Origin: Mycobacterium sp. 236(2023)
GTDB taxonomy: Bacteria; Actinomycetota; Actinomycetes; Mycobacteriales; Mycobacteriaceae
DNA: 64,000 nt
Assembly: GCF_029623955.1 (NCBI RefSeq)
Contig: NZ_JARSBP010000004.1
Location: forward strand, 310,001 to 374,000
Reading direction: 5' to 3'
Shown: positions 16,975-27,760 of the stretch, one piece after another
Numbering within the stretch: the stretch's first letter is position 1
Layout: each line of letters begins with the position of its first letter
The notes under the pieces: generated by a model
Seen by the model: the letters and a program-made list of their open reading frames with translations, nothing else
Told to the model about the DNA's origin: nothing
Databases searched by the model: none
Made by a program: the position numbers and the translations under genes

Positions 16975-17841
16975 ATGGCAACAGATCAGGCCCGCACCGG
17001 AGCCCTCATGGCGGTGGGCTCGATGGTGTGCGTCCAACTCGGGCTCGCGATCGTGGTCGGGCTGATCGACGACATCGGCGTCGAGGGCGCGGCGTGGTTG
17101 CGCTTGGCGTGGGCCGGCGTCCTGTTCCTGATCATCGTCCGACCCCGTCGAGCTGCGTTCTCCCGCAACAGCTTTCTGATGTGTGTACTGCTCGGGGTCG
17201 TCACCGCGGGGATCACGGTGCTGTTCATGGCCGCGCTGGACCGCATCCCGTTGGGCACCGCGAGCGCCTTGGAATTCCTCGGACCGCTCGGCGTCGCCGT
17301 GGCCAGGGGGCGGGGACAGGGCCGATGGGTCTGGCCGGGACTGGCGGCGGCCGGGGTGCTGCTGCTCACGCAACCGTGGAGCGGGAACGTCGACCTCGTC
17401 GGCGTCGCCTATGCGCTGTGTGCCGCAGCGTGCTGGGGCTTCTACATCGTGCTCACCCAGCGCGTGGGCGACGAAGTCGCCGGCATCAACGGCCTGGCCG
17501 TGTCCATGCCCGTCGCGGGGTTGGTCGCCTCACTGATCGTGGGCCCCGGAATCGTCGACGTGCTGACACCGCAGATCCTGCTCATCGGCCTCGGGCTGGC
17601 CATCCTGCTACCCGTCGTGCCGTTCGCGCTGGAGCTGATGGCCCTCCGCAGGCTCACCACCGCGGCGTTCGGCACGCTGATGGCGCTCGAACCCGCACTC
17701 GCGATGCTGCTGGGCTACGTGATCCTGCACCAGGCCCCCGGTGTGCCGGGCATCGTCGGCATCGTCTTCGTGGTGGCTGCGGGCGTCGGTGCCGCCCGCC
17801 GCGGGTCCAGGGCGGCACCCGTACCGCTGGAAGTGGGGTAG
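16975..17841 (+). CDS. EamA/RhtA-type DMT transporter
   Basis: A 288-residue inner-membrane protein with about ten hydrophobic segments in two EamA halves. The stretch LGTASALEFLGPLGVAVA and the end of the second half ALEPALAMLLGYVILHQ match the RhtA (threonine/homoserine exporter) branch. Start ATG 16975; a longer frame to 16954 starts upstream in the spacer. It precedes the DDN-like gene by 20 bp. Exports a small metabolite, probably an amino acid or analogue. Confidence 0.82.
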   Translation: MATDQARTGALMAVGSMVCVQLGLAIVVGLIDDIGVEGAAWLRLAWAGVLFLIIVRPRRAAFSRNSFLMCVLLGVVTAGITVLFMAALDRIPLGTASALEFLGPLGVAVARGRGQGRWVWPGLAAAGVLLLTQPWSGNVDLVGVAYALCAAACWGFYIVLTQRVGDEVAGINGLAVSMPVAGLVASLIVGPGIVDVLTPQILLIGLGLAILLPVVPFALELMALRRLTTAAFGTLMALEPALAMLLGYVILHQAPGVPGIVGIVFVVAAGVGAARRGSRAAPVPLEVG

Positions 17842-17861
17842 CCGCGGCTACCGTGGATGTC

Positions 17862-18209
17862 ATGGCGAGCGGACTGTACGGAACCCGCGCGGTGGACCTC
17901 TTCAATGCGGTGGTCGCCCGGCTGATCGATGCCCCGGTCGTCGGACCCTTCGTGCGCCGCGGCATGGTCGAAATCCGGTACGAGGGCCGACGATCGGGCC
18001 GGACGTTCCAGACCCCGATCTACTACCGGCGGACCTCCGACGGCGTGATCATCACCGTGATGGCGCCCGACTCGAAGACCTGGTGGCGCAACTTCTCCGG
18101 CGACGGCGCGCCACTGACGTTGATGAATTTCGACGGCGCCGATCGCGCCGGCCACGCCGTCGCGACCCGCAACGAGCGGGGCCGGGTCACGGTGAAGGTG
18201 GCGCTCTAA
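17862..18209 (+). CDS. F420/DDN-type nitroreductase-family protein
   Basis: A 115-residue protein of the deazaflavin-dependent nitroreductase (DDN/FDOR-B) type, a split-barrel fold. The pattern VEIRYEGRRSGRTFQTPIYY followed by SKTWWRNF and GAPLTL is the family core. Many paralogues exist in mycobacteria and use reduced F420. Its stop codon shares bases with the convergent potC stop, a 4-bp overlap. Confidence 0.82.
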   Translation: MASGLYGTRAVDLFNAVVARLIDAPVVGPFVRRGMVEIRYEGRRSGRTFQTPIYYRRTSDGVIITVMAPDSKTWWRNFSGDGAPLTLMNFDGADRAGHAVATRNERGRVTVKVAL

Positions 18210-19063
18210 CCCTCGAATTTCTTACGCCGCCACAGGGTTCCGAAGGCGAGCAGCACCAGGCTCACCACCAGGATGGCGGTCGCCAGCACGTTGATCTGGG
18301 GTGGCACCGCGGCCTTCACCGCGGCGTTGACGTACAGCGGATACGTCACTTCCGAACCGCTGACGAAGTACGTGATGATGAAGTCGTCGAGCGACAGCGC
18401 GAACGACAGCATCGCCGCGGCGACGATGCCGGGCACGATGAGCGGCAACGTCACCTTGAAGAACGTCCGGGCCGGGCTCGCACCCAGATCGAGTGACGCA
18501 TCCTCCAGCGTCCAGTCGAATCCGCGGACCCGCGCGCGCACCGTCATGGCGATGAAGCTGACCTCGAAGGCGATGTGCGACAACAGGATCGTCGTGTAGC
18601 CGGCAGCAGTGTTGAGGTCCAGGAACAGCGTGAGCAGCGCTGCACCCATCACGACCTCCGGTGCCGTCAGCGGCAGCACCAGGAACGTGTCGACCGCACG
18701 CTGGCCACGCCACCGCTGGCGCACCAGCGCGATGGCCACCAGGCTGCCGAGGACGATCGCCACCGCCGTGGATACCGCGGCCACGTTGAGACTCAGGACG
18801 AGAGCGTCCGTCAGCGGTGGGTACTTGAACGGGTCGAGCCAGTTGTCGAGCGTGAAGCCCTGCCACGTGTAGTTGAACTTGCCCTCGGGCTTGTTGAACG
18901 AGAACAACACGATGACGAAGATCGGCAGGAACAGATACAGCAGCACCAGCCCGGCGGCGACCCGAAGCATCAGGTCGCCCCAATTCGGCCCGGTGCGAAC
19001 CTTTTTCGGTGCCGGATCCTGTTGCGCGGCGGTGGCGATCGCGGCGCCGGCCTGCGTCGTCAT
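18206..19063 (-). CDS. potC: polyamine ABC transporter permease PotC
   Basis: A 285-residue permease with six hydrophobic segments and the EAA loop near LEDASLDLGASPARTFFKVTLP. The motif SFALSLDDFIITYFVSG is typical of PotC/PotI. It starts with an ATGA overlap on potB and ends the operon potA-potD-potB-potC. Spermidine/putrescine is the usual substrate of this set; the exact ligand is unproven. Confidence 0.87.
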   Translation of the reverse strand: MTTQAGAAIATAAQQDPAPKKVRTGPNWGDLMLRVAAGLVLLYLFLPIFVIVLFSFNKPEGKFNYTWQGFTLDNWLDPFKYPPLTDALVLSLNVAAVSTAVAIVLGSLVAIALVRQRWRGQRAVDTFLVLPLTAPEVVMGAALLTLFLDLNTAAGYTTILLSHIAFEVSFIAMTVRARVRGFDWTLEDASLDLGASPARTFFKVTLPLIVPGIVAAAMLSFALSLDDFIITYFVSGSEVTYPLYVNAAVKAAVPPQINVLATAILVVSLVLLAFGTLWRRKKFEG

Positions 19064-19935
19064 ACGAGGTCCTCCGTGCCCAGCGCCCGCGTGTAGAACA
19101 GCACCCCGACGAGGATGAGCAACATCAGCCCGAGGCTGAGCGCGGCCGCCGCCGGATAGTCCTTCACGACGAGGAACTGCTTCTGGATGACGTTGCCGAT
19201 CATCGTCGTCTGCGTACTCCCCAGATAGTCGGCGTTGATGAAGTCACCGACGGCGGGGATGAACACCAGCATGCTGCCCGCCAGCACACCCGGCATCGCC
19301 AGCGGCAGGACCACCTTGCCGAACGCGCGCGGCGTGGACGAGTACAGATCCTTGGACGCTTCCAGCAGCCGCGGGTCGATCTTCTCCAGGCTGACGTAGA
19401 GCGGCAGGATCATGAAGATGATCCAGTTGTAGGTGAGCCCGCCGATCACCGCCCAGCTGGTGGACAGCAGCCGTCCCTCGTCGGGAAGCAGCCCGATGGT
19501 GCCCAGCGCCTGCACCACCCAGCCCTCGTCGGCCAGGATCGTTTTCCACGCGATCGTGCGGATCAGGAACGTCACGAAGAACGGCAGAATCACCAACCCG
19601 AGGATCAGGTTCTTGAACCGCCCGGCCTTGAACGCGATGACGTAGGCCAGCGGGAAGGCGAGCAGCAGACACAGGATCGTCGCGACGAACGCGTAGCCGA
19701 ACGACCGGAAGATCTGTTCCCGGTAGAGCGTGAACGCCTCGGCGTAATTGCCGAAGTCCCACGCGAACGACAGCGTCGGCATGAACACCGACCCCGCGGT
19801 CTCCGACAGCGACGTGCGCGCCAGCGAGAAGAACGGCACCACGAAGAAGATCGCGAGGTACGCCAGCGCCGGCAGCACCATCAGATACGGGGCGATCTTG
19901 CTCCGTTGACGGCTGCTGGAAGCGACACCTGCCAT
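19060..19935 (-). CDS. potB: polyamine ABC transporter permease PotB
   Basis: A 291-residue permease with six hydrophobic segments, FLIRTIAWKTIL and the EAA-type SKDLYSSTPRAFGKVVLPLA. The stretch VFIPAVGDFINADYLGS identifies the PotB/PotH branch. It overlaps potC by ATGA and lies 4 bp from potD, so the three are translationally linked. Confidence 0.87.
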   Translation of the reverse strand: MAGVASSSRQRSKIAPYLMVLPALAYLAIFFVVPFFSLARTSLSETAGSVFMPTLSFAWDFGNYAEAFTLYREQIFRSFGYAFVATILCLLLAFPLAYVIAFKAGRFKNLILGLVILPFFVTFLIRTIAWKTILADEGWVVQALGTIGLLPDEGRLLSTSWAVIGGLTYNWIIFMILPLYVSLEKIDPRLLEASKDLYSSTPRAFGKVVLPLAMPGVLAGSMLVFIPAVGDFINADYLGSTQTTMIGNVIQKQFLVVKDYPAAAALSLGLMLLILVGVLFYTRALGTEDLV

Positions 19936-19939
19936 GGCG

Positions 19940-21127
19940 TCAGCCGCCGGTGACGGCGGCGTACGCGGTGTTGTACTCCTGCGTCTGCTCGTCGGTCAGC
20001 GCGGCCCAGCCCTTGGACTTGGCCAGGACGTCGGCGGGCGGGTTGATCAGCGGGTTGTTGGCCGATTCCGGATCGATCTTCTCGAGTTCCTCGGTCATGT
20101 CCGACAGCACCGGGATGTACTGGACGTAGGACACCAGCTTGGCGTAGTTCACCCGGTCGTAGACGTAGTCGATCCACGCCTCGGCGGCCTTCTGGTTCTG
20201 GGTGGTGTACGGGATCACCATCGTGTCGACGAACGTCGTCGCGCCCGACTCCGGAACGATGAACTGCAGGTCCGGGTTGTCGGCCTGCAGCTGCACGATG
20301 TCACCCGAATAGGCCTGGGCGACAGCGATGTTGCCGGCCGCCAGGTCGTCGGCGTAGTCGTTGCCGGTGAACCGGCGGATCTGGCCGGCGTCGTTCTGCT
20401 CGCGCACCAGGTCGACGGCCTGCTGGACGGACTCGGTGGACGGGTTCTCCGGCGAGTTGCCCTGGGACAGCATGATCATGCCGAGGCCGTCCTGGGCGTC
20501 GGAGAACAGGCTCACGCGGCCCTTGAACGCCGGGTCCCACAGGTCGTTGATGCTCGTGATGTCGCGGCCCGTCGCCGCCCGGTTGTAGGCCAGACCGACC
20601 AGGCCGGACATGTAGGGGGCGCTGAACTCGCGGCCCGGGTCCACGCTCGCTTCGAGAAGGTCGGGGCGGATGTTCTTCATGTTGGGCACGGCGTCGTGGT
20701 TGATCTTGTTGAGCCACCCGAGCTGGTTCAACCGGACAGCCAGGAACGTCGTCGGTACGGCGAGGTCGGCGCCGATGTCCTGCTTGCGCGACAGCGGCTC
20801 CTTGACCTTGGCGAACCACTGCTCGTTGTCGTTGAGGTCTTCTTTGTAGTCGACCGTGATGCCCGAAGCGGTCTGGAACGCGGCGATGAAACCGTCGGCC
20901 ATGTACAGCGGCCAGTTCGAGATCCGCAGCGTGCCGCTGGCGGGGCCGCCGTCATCCGTGCTGCCGCTGCCTGAGGAGCCGCTGTCCGACGAGCCGCACG
21001 CCGCCAGGAACGACGAGCCCAGCGTCAAACCGGCGGCCGCCGCCGCGCTGCCACCGATGAAGCGGCGGCGCGAGGTCCGGCTTGCCGTCATCCGGGCCAA
21101 CAGTTGGGGATTGATCTCACGGGACAT
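19940..21127 (-). CDS. potD: polyamine-binding lipoprotein PotD (Tat-type signal)
   Basis: A 395-residue receptor for the transporter. The N-terminus has a twin-Arg motif SRRRFIGG (residues 19-26), then a hydrophobic stretch and lipobox LAAC (Cys44), so it is exported folded by Tat and lipid-anchored. After a Ser/Gly linker the two-lobe domain begins (LRISNWPLYMADGF) and contains the family signatures YKEDLNDNEQWFAKV and QAYSGDIVQLQ. Confidence 0.88.
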   Translation of the reverse strand: MSREINPQLLARMTASRTSRRRFIGGSAAAAAGLTLGSSFLAACGSSDSGSSGSGSTDDGGPASGTLRISNWPLYMADGFIAAFQTASGITVDYKEDLNDNEQWFAKVKEPLSRKQDIGADLAVPTTFLAVRLNQLGWLNKINHDAVPNMKNIRPDLLEASVDPGREFSAPYMSGLVGLAYNRAATGRDITSINDLWDPAFKGRVSLFSDAQDGLGMIMLSQGNSPENPSTESVQQAVDLVREQNDAGQIRRFTGNDYADDLAAGNIAVAQAYSGDIVQLQADNPDLQFIVPESGATTFVDTMVIPYTTQNQKAAEAWIDYVYDRVNYAKLVSYVQYIPVLSDMTEELEKIDPESANNPLINPPADVLAKSKGWAALTDEQTQEYNTAYAAVTGG

Positions 21128-21190
21128 GGCGATGCAGGCCTTTCGTCGGCTCCAGGGAGGGGGATGGGGTCGCGCGGGCGTGATGGAAAA

Positions 21191-22312
<1,122 letters not shown>

Positions 22313-22398
22313 CGGACCGCCCTTGGCGCGGGTGGTCGCGGATGCCGCCGTCGTGTCTGCAGCGGTGGTGTGTGTGCCGGTCAGGGCGGGTCCTCCTC

Positions 22399-22661
22399 GG
22401 GTGCAGCCTCCATGGCCGTGGATAAACCTTCGCGGATCGCGCGGTCACGCGCAAGCGATTCCGCAACGAATTTACATTTCCACAATGGAATCCGCTGTCT
22501 AACGGACCCGTGATCGAGAGAATCCGCGGAGGAGGGCGCGCTGCACTGTCGCCTGACCATCCCGGCCGGCACCGTACGTTGTTGCGATCTCAAGTGTGGC
22601 AGCAGGCACAGTGGAACCGGGGCTGTTTACGCCCACGCATGCCTGGGGTAGGGAGATGAGC
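22399..22661. other. divergent intergenic region, potA / SRPBCC gene
   Basis: About 260 bp without a gene between two divergent starts. It is locally AT-richer around 22469-22492 (AATTTACATTTCC...), with a small dyad TTCC-ACAAT-GGAA at about 22478-22490 that could be a promoter or operator element. No RNA gene is visible. Confidence 0.4.
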
Positions 22662-23093
22662 ATGGCGGCAGTTGATGTGGCGGTGACGTCCGATCTGAGT
22701 CCCGAACGCGCGTGGAAGCTGGCGTCGGATCTTCAACGATTCGACGAATGGCTGACCATCTTCGGCGGTTGGAAGAGCGAAGTGCCCTCCGAGATCGACG
22801 TCGACACACAGGTGTCATCGCTGATCAAGGTCAAAGGTTTCCGCAACGTCATCCACTGGCGCGTGACGCGCTACGACGAACCGAAAGAAATCGAGCTCGT
22901 CGGCAGGGGCCGCGGCGGCGTGCAGATCACACTGACGATGAAGGTCGAACCGGATGAACGCGACGGCTCCGAGTTCCGCGTGATCGCTGATTTGTCGGGC
23001 GGACTGCTCAACACCCCCGTCGGAAATGTCGTTGCGCGCGTCATCAAGGGCGACGTCGATCGCTCGGTGCGCAATCTCGCCGAACTGCGCTGA
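22662..23093 (+). CDS. SRPBCC (polyketide-cyclase-like) family protein
   Basis: A 143-residue protein of the START/SRPBCC helix-grip fold: DVAVTSDLSPERAWKLASDL, FDEWLTIFGGWKSE, then a run of strands and a C-terminal helix (VIKGDVDRSVRNLAELR). GGGAG precedes the ATG at 22662 by six bases; an ATG at 22656 is also possible. Such proteins bind lipids or small hydrophobic ligands; the ligand here is unknown. Convergent with the MFS gene, 10 bp apart. Confidence 0.8.
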   Translation: MAAVDVAVTSDLSPERAWKLASDLQRFDEWLTIFGGWKSEVPSEIDVDTQVSSLIKVKGFRNVIHWRVTRYDEPKEIELVGRGRGGVQITLTMKVEPDERDGSEFRVIADLSGGLLNTPVGNVVARVIKGDVDRSVRNLAELR

Positions 23094-23103
23094 GGGCTGG
23101 CAT

Positions 23104-24552
23104 TTAGCCCCACTCGTGGTTCATCGCGCGCGATTCGTAGCGCGCCTCCTCTGATTCCTCGGCTTCCGGGTGCCTGCGGGTCGGGCGAGTCGCAGCGATG
23201 AGCAGGATGACGAGCACGGCCGTACCGGCTCCGCCGACGAAAATGATCGTGAAGCTGCTCTCCGAGGGCACCCCGGATGCCGTCGTGCGCCCGAGCAGCA
23301 CCGCGACCAGCGCTGCCGCCGTCGAACTTCCGATGGTGCGGGCGATCGCGTTCATGCTCGTCGCGACACCTGTCTCGCCGGCCGCGCTGTTGCCGACCAC
23401 CAGCGCGGGTAGCGCGCCGTAGCCGAGGCTGATGTAGGCGTTGGCCAGGATGTTGGCGACGATGACCTGCCACACCGAGTCGTGGACGAACGCGATGAGC
23501 AGGAATCCGACGATGCCCGCAACCGCGGCGACGATCAGCACCGCCCGCGCACCGAAACGGTCGATGAAGCGCCCACTGACGAGCGCGACGACGAAACCGG
23601 TTAGTGCGCCGGGCAGCAGGAAGACGATGCTGGCTTCCAAAACCGTTGCGCCGAAGCCGTATCCCGCCTCGCTGCGCTCGATCTGGACGAACTGCGTCAG
23701 ACCGAGAAAGGCGAAATACAACCCCATTCCGACGAAGATCGTCGCGAGGTTGGTCAGCAGCATCGACCGCTGCGCCAGCATCCGGATGGACACCAGCGGA
23801 CGCGACGCGCGCCGCTCCCAGAACCACCATGCGATGAGAACCGCGACCCCGCCGCCGGCGCCGGCGATCGTCCGCGGGGAGCCCCAACCCCACGAATTGC
23901 CCTGGGTGATGGCCAGCAGAATCGCGGACAGGCCGACTGCGAGGCCGACGGCCCCCAGCCAGTCGATCGATCCCGTCCCACTGCGCGGGCGGTTCGGCGC
24001 CAGGCCGACGACGATGCCGATGACGACGACGGTGAACCCGGTGGTCAGCCAGAACACCCTGTGGTAGCCGGCATCACCGCTCATCAGCAGACCCACCACT
24101 ACGAGCCCGGTGCCGCCGCCGAAACCCAGCGTGCCCGACAGCACCGCCATCGCCGACACCATCCGGTCGGGGTGCAGCTCCTCGCGCAAGATAGCGATGC
24201 AGATCGGATACAGCGCGAACGAGGCGGCCTGGAGCACCCGCGCGACGATGAGCAGAGGCAGCGACGAGGTGACCGCGGCCAGGATCGAGCCGGCGAGCAC
24301 GACGGCCAGCACCCCGAGCAGCACCCGCTTCTTGCGGTACAGGTCGGCGAGACGCCCGATCAGCGGTGTCGCCGCGGCGGCGGCAAGCAGGTTGGCCGTC
24401 ACCGCCCAACTGACGGCCACTGTGGAGGCGCCGAGTTGATCGGCGATCACGCCCAGCACCGGCACCACGGCGGTCTGCAGGACGGCGACGGTGAGTACGA
24501 CGATGCTCAGCCCGATGACGAGGAGGCGGGGGCGCCGGACCGTCTGCCCCAC
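23104..24552 (-). CDS. MFS drug-efflux-type transporter (DHA2, 14 TM)
   Basis: A 482-residue proton-driven exporter with about fourteen hydrophobic segments. The A-like motif GRLADLYRKKRVLLG follows the second helix, and the stretch LGGTLGFGGGTGLVVVGLL carries the exporter (C-type) motif region. The C-terminus is short and charged. Likely inner-membrane multidrug or metabolite efflux; substrate not predictable. Confidence 0.85.
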   Translation of the reverse strand: MGQTVRRPRLLVIGLSIVVLTVAVLQTAVVPVLGVIADQLGASTVAVSWAVTANLLAAAAATPLIGRLADLYRKKRVLLGVLAVVLAGSILAAVTSSLPLLIVARVLQAASFALYPICIAILREELHPDRMVSAMAVLSGTLGFGGGTGLVVVGLLMSGDAGYHRVFWLTTGFTVVVIGIVVGLAPNRPRSGTGSIDWLGAVGLAVGLSAILLAITQGNSWGWGSPRTIAGAGGGVAVLIAWWFWERRASRPLVSIRMLAQRSMLLTNLATIFVGMGLYFAFLGLTQFVQIERSEAGYGFGATVLEASIVFLLPGALTGFVVALVSGRFIDRFGARAVLIVAAVAGIVGFLLIAFVHDSVWQVIVANILANAYISLGYGALPALVVGNSAAGETGVATSMNAIARTIGSSTAAALVAVLLGRTTASGVPSESSFTIIFVGGAGTAVLVILLIAATRPTRRHPEAEESEEARYESRAMNHEWG

Positions 24553-24590
24553 ATCGCTCCGATCGTTAGTACACCTTCAGTTCTCCTCGA

Positions 24591-25772
24591 TTATGGCGCT
24601 TGGCCCAACAGCGACGGCAACCGGTCGAGGGGGAGCCGGGGGGAGCGGTGCCCGTCGCGGCCGACCATGTCGGCGTTGACGACGAGGGCGTTCAGCACGG
24701 CTTCCTCGACGCTGTGCACGACCGCCGTGTACAGATCGTCCATCCGTCCCCATGGCAGGAAGGCGATCGAGCCGATCTCGTTGTCGTCGACCGGGCCCAG
24801 GGGGAAGGCGCTGGCCAGGTCCGGTACGTCGGCGGTGGAGAAGGCCAGGAAGATGTCGCCGGAGAAGTGGCTGCCGGCGGTTCCGGTTCTCGCCAGTCCC
24901 AACGGGACCCGCCGCGCCAGCGCCTTGCACTGGCCCGGCAGCAGGGGTGCGTCGGTGGCGACGATCGCGATGACCGATCCCGCGCCCGGCGGAGCGCAGT
25001 CGAGATCGCGGGCGAACCAGTCGCCGTCGAGCGGATTGTCCTCGAGCAGGCTCGGTCCGACGTGATGTCCCGCGATGGTCAATTCGGCGCGCGACCCGAA
25101 GTTGGCCTGGACGAAGGCGGCGACGGTATAGGTGCGGGATCCGTACGGGACCAGGCGCGACGCAGTCCCGTTGCCGCCCTTGAAGTCGTAGCAGTTCATC
25201 CCCGTCCCGCCGCCCACCGAGCCCTCGCCGACCGGTCCGCTGTCCGCGCTGTCGAGTGCGGCCTGCACGTGCTCGGGCCGTACGTGGCCACCGTTGATGT
25301 CGTTGAGGTAGCCATCCCATGTCTCGGCGCACACGGGCAGCAGCCACTGCCGGGCCAGCCGCGGTGCGACCCGGTTGGCCCACTGCACCACGCCGGTGTG
25401 GCAGGCGCCGATCGCGTGCGTATTCGACAGCACGACAGGCAGGTTGAACGATCCCACCTCATCGATCCACGTCGTCCCGGTCATCTCGCCATTGCCGTTG
25501 AGCGAGTACCAGCCGGCGGCACACGGCGCGCCGACGCCGGCCCGTCCGCGGGGCAGAATGGCGGTGACCCCGGTGCGCACCGGGCCCTGTCCGACAACGA
25601 GCGGTCCGTTGCCGTCGACGAGAGTCGTGACGCCGACCTCGACGCCGGGGACGTCGGTCAGCGCGTTGAGCCGTCCGGGCGTGCCCGGCAGCTCGATTCC
25701 GGCGCCGCGGGCGCGCGGCCGGCCGTCGGGGGTGTGGGTCGAGAAATCGGGTTCGGTCACGTCGGCAATCAT
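24591..25772 (-). CDS. P1-family aminopeptidase (DmpA-like, self-processing)
   Basis: A 393-residue Ntn-hydrolase of peptidase family S58 (DmpA / beta-aminopeptidase). The hallmark is GEGSVGGGTGMNCYDF followed by KGGNGTASR, the region of autocatalytic cleavage that exposes a nucleophilic Ser or Thr. NTHAIGACHTGVVQWA and NDINGGHV are also family motifs. The start ATG 25772 is chosen; the frame is open to 25907 without similarity. Divergent from the NCS1 permease, 46 bp apart. Removes N-terminal residues from peptides or amides; substrate unknown. Confidence 0.85.
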   Translation of the reverse strand: MIADVTEPDFSTHTPDGRPRARGAGIELPGTPGRLNALTDVPGVEVGVTTLVDGNGPLVVGQGPVRTGVTAILPRGRAGVGAPCAAGWYSLNGNGEMTGTTWIDEVGSFNLPVVLSNTHAIGACHTGVVQWANRVAPRLARQWLLPVCAETWDGYLNDINGGHVRPEHVQAALDSADSGPVGEGSVGGGTGMNCYDFKGGNGTASRLVPYGSRTYTVAAFVQANFGSRAELTIAGHHVGPSLLEDNPLDGDWFARDLDCAPPGAGSVIAIVATDAPLLPGQCKALARRVPLGLARTGTAGSHFSGDIFLAFSTADVPDLASAFPLGPVDDNEIGSIAFLPWGRMDDLYTAVVHSVEEAVLNALVVNADMVGRDGHRSPRLPLDRLPSLLGQAP

Positions 25773-25818
25773 GCTGCGGGAGGGCACCGGGGTCGAGCCC
25801 GGCGCCGCGTGGTCGAAT

Positions 25819-27207
25819 ATGGCCATGTCGCAAGGAACCTCGAACGACGTGTTCAGTGGGCACCGGCCGTCCGGAGCGGGCGATCTGTCGGTCGAGACGC
25901 ACGGCATCGCGCCGGTCCCCGGGTCGCAGCGTTACGGCAGCCCGGGCCGGCTGTTCACGGTGTGGTTCGCACCGCAGGTCAACATGACGGGCATCTTCAC
26001 GGGCACGCTCGCGATCGTCTTCGGCCTCGGCTTCTGGCTGGGCATGCTGGCAATGATCATCGGCACCGTGCTCGGTGCCTTGGTGGTGGGATACCTGTCC
26101 ACGTGGGGGCCGCGCACCGGGGCCGGTCAGCTGCCCAACGCGCGCATGGCTTTCGGTGGAACGGTCGTGGTTCCCGCTGCGCTGCAATGGCTTTCGTCGA
26201 TCGCCTGGGACGCCCTGGTCGGGCTGTTCGGCGGGGAGGCGTTGGCGGCGCTGCTCGGCATCCCGTTCTGGTCGGCGGTGCTGATCGTGCTCGCGGTGCA
26301 GGGGGTGGTCGGGTTCTTCGGATACGAGCTGATCCACCGACTGCAGGCGGTGCTGACCGTGGTGCTGTTCGTGACGTTCGTGGTATTCGCGGCCAAGCTG
26401 GTCGGCGGCCACGAGGTCATCGTCCCGGCGACGGTGACCGGGCCGGATCTGGTCGGTGCGTTCGTCCTGGAGGTGACGATCGCGTTCAGCCTGTCCATCT
26501 CGTGGGCCACGTACGCCGCCGACTTCAGCCGTTATCTGCCCACCGGGGTGTCGACGACGCGCGTATTCGCTTTCACCGCCGCCGGATTGGCCGCCGGCTA
26601 CGTCTTCGTGCAGGGCGTCGGCATCGCTGCGGCGAGTGTGGTCGGAGAGCACACCGTCGACGGCGTGCGGGAGGTGATGGGTGGCGGACTGATCGGCGGG
26701 CTGGCATTGCTGGTGATCGCCGTCGCCTCGATCGGCTCGGGCGTGATGAACGACTACAGCGGGTCGCTGGCGCTGCAGACCATCGGGGTCCGGGTGCGGC
26801 GCCCGCTGTCCGCGGTCATCGTGACCGTGCTGGCCTTTGTGCTCATCTTGTGGTTGCACGCCGCGGACACCGCGCAGCGATTCACGGATGTGCTGCTGCT
26901 GGTCAGCTACTGGATTCCGGCGTTCGTCGCCGTCGTCGTGATCGACTGGCGGCTGCGTGCGGCGGGCCGGCGCACACTCGACCCCACCGTGGAGACCGCC
27001 GCCAGGAACGACGGCGTCGCCGCGCTGATCGCCTTCGCCGTCGCTTACGCCGCGGCGATCCCGTTCATGAACACGACCCTGATCCAGGGTCCCGTCGCGC
27101 TGGCGTGGCATGGCGCCGACATCGCGTACTTCGTCAACGGTCTGGTGGCTGCGACGCTCTACGGTGGATACCGGTTGCTGACCCGGAAAAGCGCTGCGGC
27201 TCTCTGA
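25819..27207 (+). CDS. NCS1-family purine/cytosine permease
   Basis: A 462-residue inner-membrane permease with about twelve hydrophobic segments. The stretches RLFTVWFAPQVNMTGIFTG, AFGGTVVVPAALQWLS and WATYAADFSRYLP are typical of NCS1 (codB-like) proteins. It would import a nucleobase, allantoin or similar with Na+ or H+. Starts ATG 25819 or 25825. The divergent peptidase suggests use of an amide-type nitrogen source, which is inference only. Confidence 0.87.
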   Translation: MAMSQGTSNDVFSGHRPSGAGDLSVETHGIAPVPGSQRYGSPGRLFTVWFAPQVNMTGIFTGTLAIVFGLGFWLGMLAMIIGTVLGALVVGYLSTWGPRTGAGQLPNARMAFGGTVVVPAALQWLSSIAWDALVGLFGGEALAALLGIPFWSAVLIVLAVQGVVGFFGYELIHRLQAVLTVVLFVTFVVFAAKLVGGHEVIVPATVTGPDLVGAFVLEVTIAFSLSISWATYAADFSRYLPTGVSTTRVFAFTAAGLAAGYVFVQGVGIAAASVVGEHTVDGVREVMGGGLIGGLALLVIAVASIGSGVMNDYSGSLALQTIGVRVRRPLSAVIVTVLAFVLILWLHAADTAQRFTDVLLLVSYWIPAFVAVVVIDWRLRAAGRRTLDPTVETAARNDGVAALIAFAVAYAAAIPFMNTTLIQGPVALAWHGADIAYFVNGLVAATLYGGYRLLTRKSAAAL

Positions 27208-27214
27208 TTCACCG

Positions 27215-27228
27215 CCCCGGGATCGGGG
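27215..27228 (+). terminator. small hairpin after NCS1 permease
   Basis: CCCCG-GGAT-CGGGG, 5-bp stem eight bases after the permease stop, no T-tract. Weak candidate. Confidence 0.3.
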
Positions 27229-27267
27229 TATTGACACACTCGCAAAGGCTGCGTCGGAAGGAAGATC

Positions 27268-27750
27268 ATGCGCCCCTCGACCCTTGCCAAGACGGCGGCC
27301 GGCTCGTTCGCCGCGGCTGCGGCCGGTGCTCTGGCGACCCGGCCCGCCGTGCAGTCGTCGTGGTACTCCCGCCTGAAGAAGCCCGGCTTCCAGCCTCCGC
27401 GGCAGGCGTTCCCGATCGCGTGGAACATCCTGTACTCCGACATCGCCGCGGTGTCGGCATCCACCCTGGACACGTTGAACGATCGCGGCGACACCGACGC
27501 GGCCCGAAAATACACGGGCGCGCTCGCCGTCAACCTCGTGCTGAACGCTGGATGGAGTTGGGTGTTCTTCAACCGCCGGAAGCTGGGCGCTGCAGCACTG
27601 CTGTCCGGTGCGCTGACGGTCAGCAGTGCCGACCTGGCACGCAGGGCGGGCTCGGTCGACCCGAAGGCGGGGGCGGCGCTGGCGCTCTATCCCGCGTGGT
27701 GTGGATTCGCCACCGCGTTGTCGACGCGGATCTGGCAGCTGAACCGCTGA
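27268..27750 (+). CDS. TspO/MBR-family protein
   Basis: A 160-residue membrane protein with five hydrophobic segments. WYSRLKKPGFQPPRQAFPIAW followed by NLVLNAGWSWVFF and ALYPAWCGFATAL are the conserved core of TspO, the porphyrin/tryptophan-rich sensory protein. It is slightly longer than usual at the N-terminus. Possible role in porphyrin handling or stress. 10 bp upstream of the PsiE-like gene. Confidence 0.85.
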   Translation: MRPSTLAKTAAGSFAAAAAGALATRPAVQSSWYSRLKKPGFQPPRQAFPIAWNILYSDIAAVSASTLDTLNDRGDTDAARKYTGALAVNLVLNAGWSWVFFNRRKLGAAALLSGALTVSSADLARRAGSVDPKAGAALALYPAWCGFATALSTRIWQLNR

Positions 27751-27760
27751 GGGGACTCTC

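Noticed and set aside
23094..23110. GGGCT...AGCCC hairpin between SRPBCC and MFS genes
   Set aside because: Only five base pairs and overlapping the MFS stop; too weak to call a terminator.
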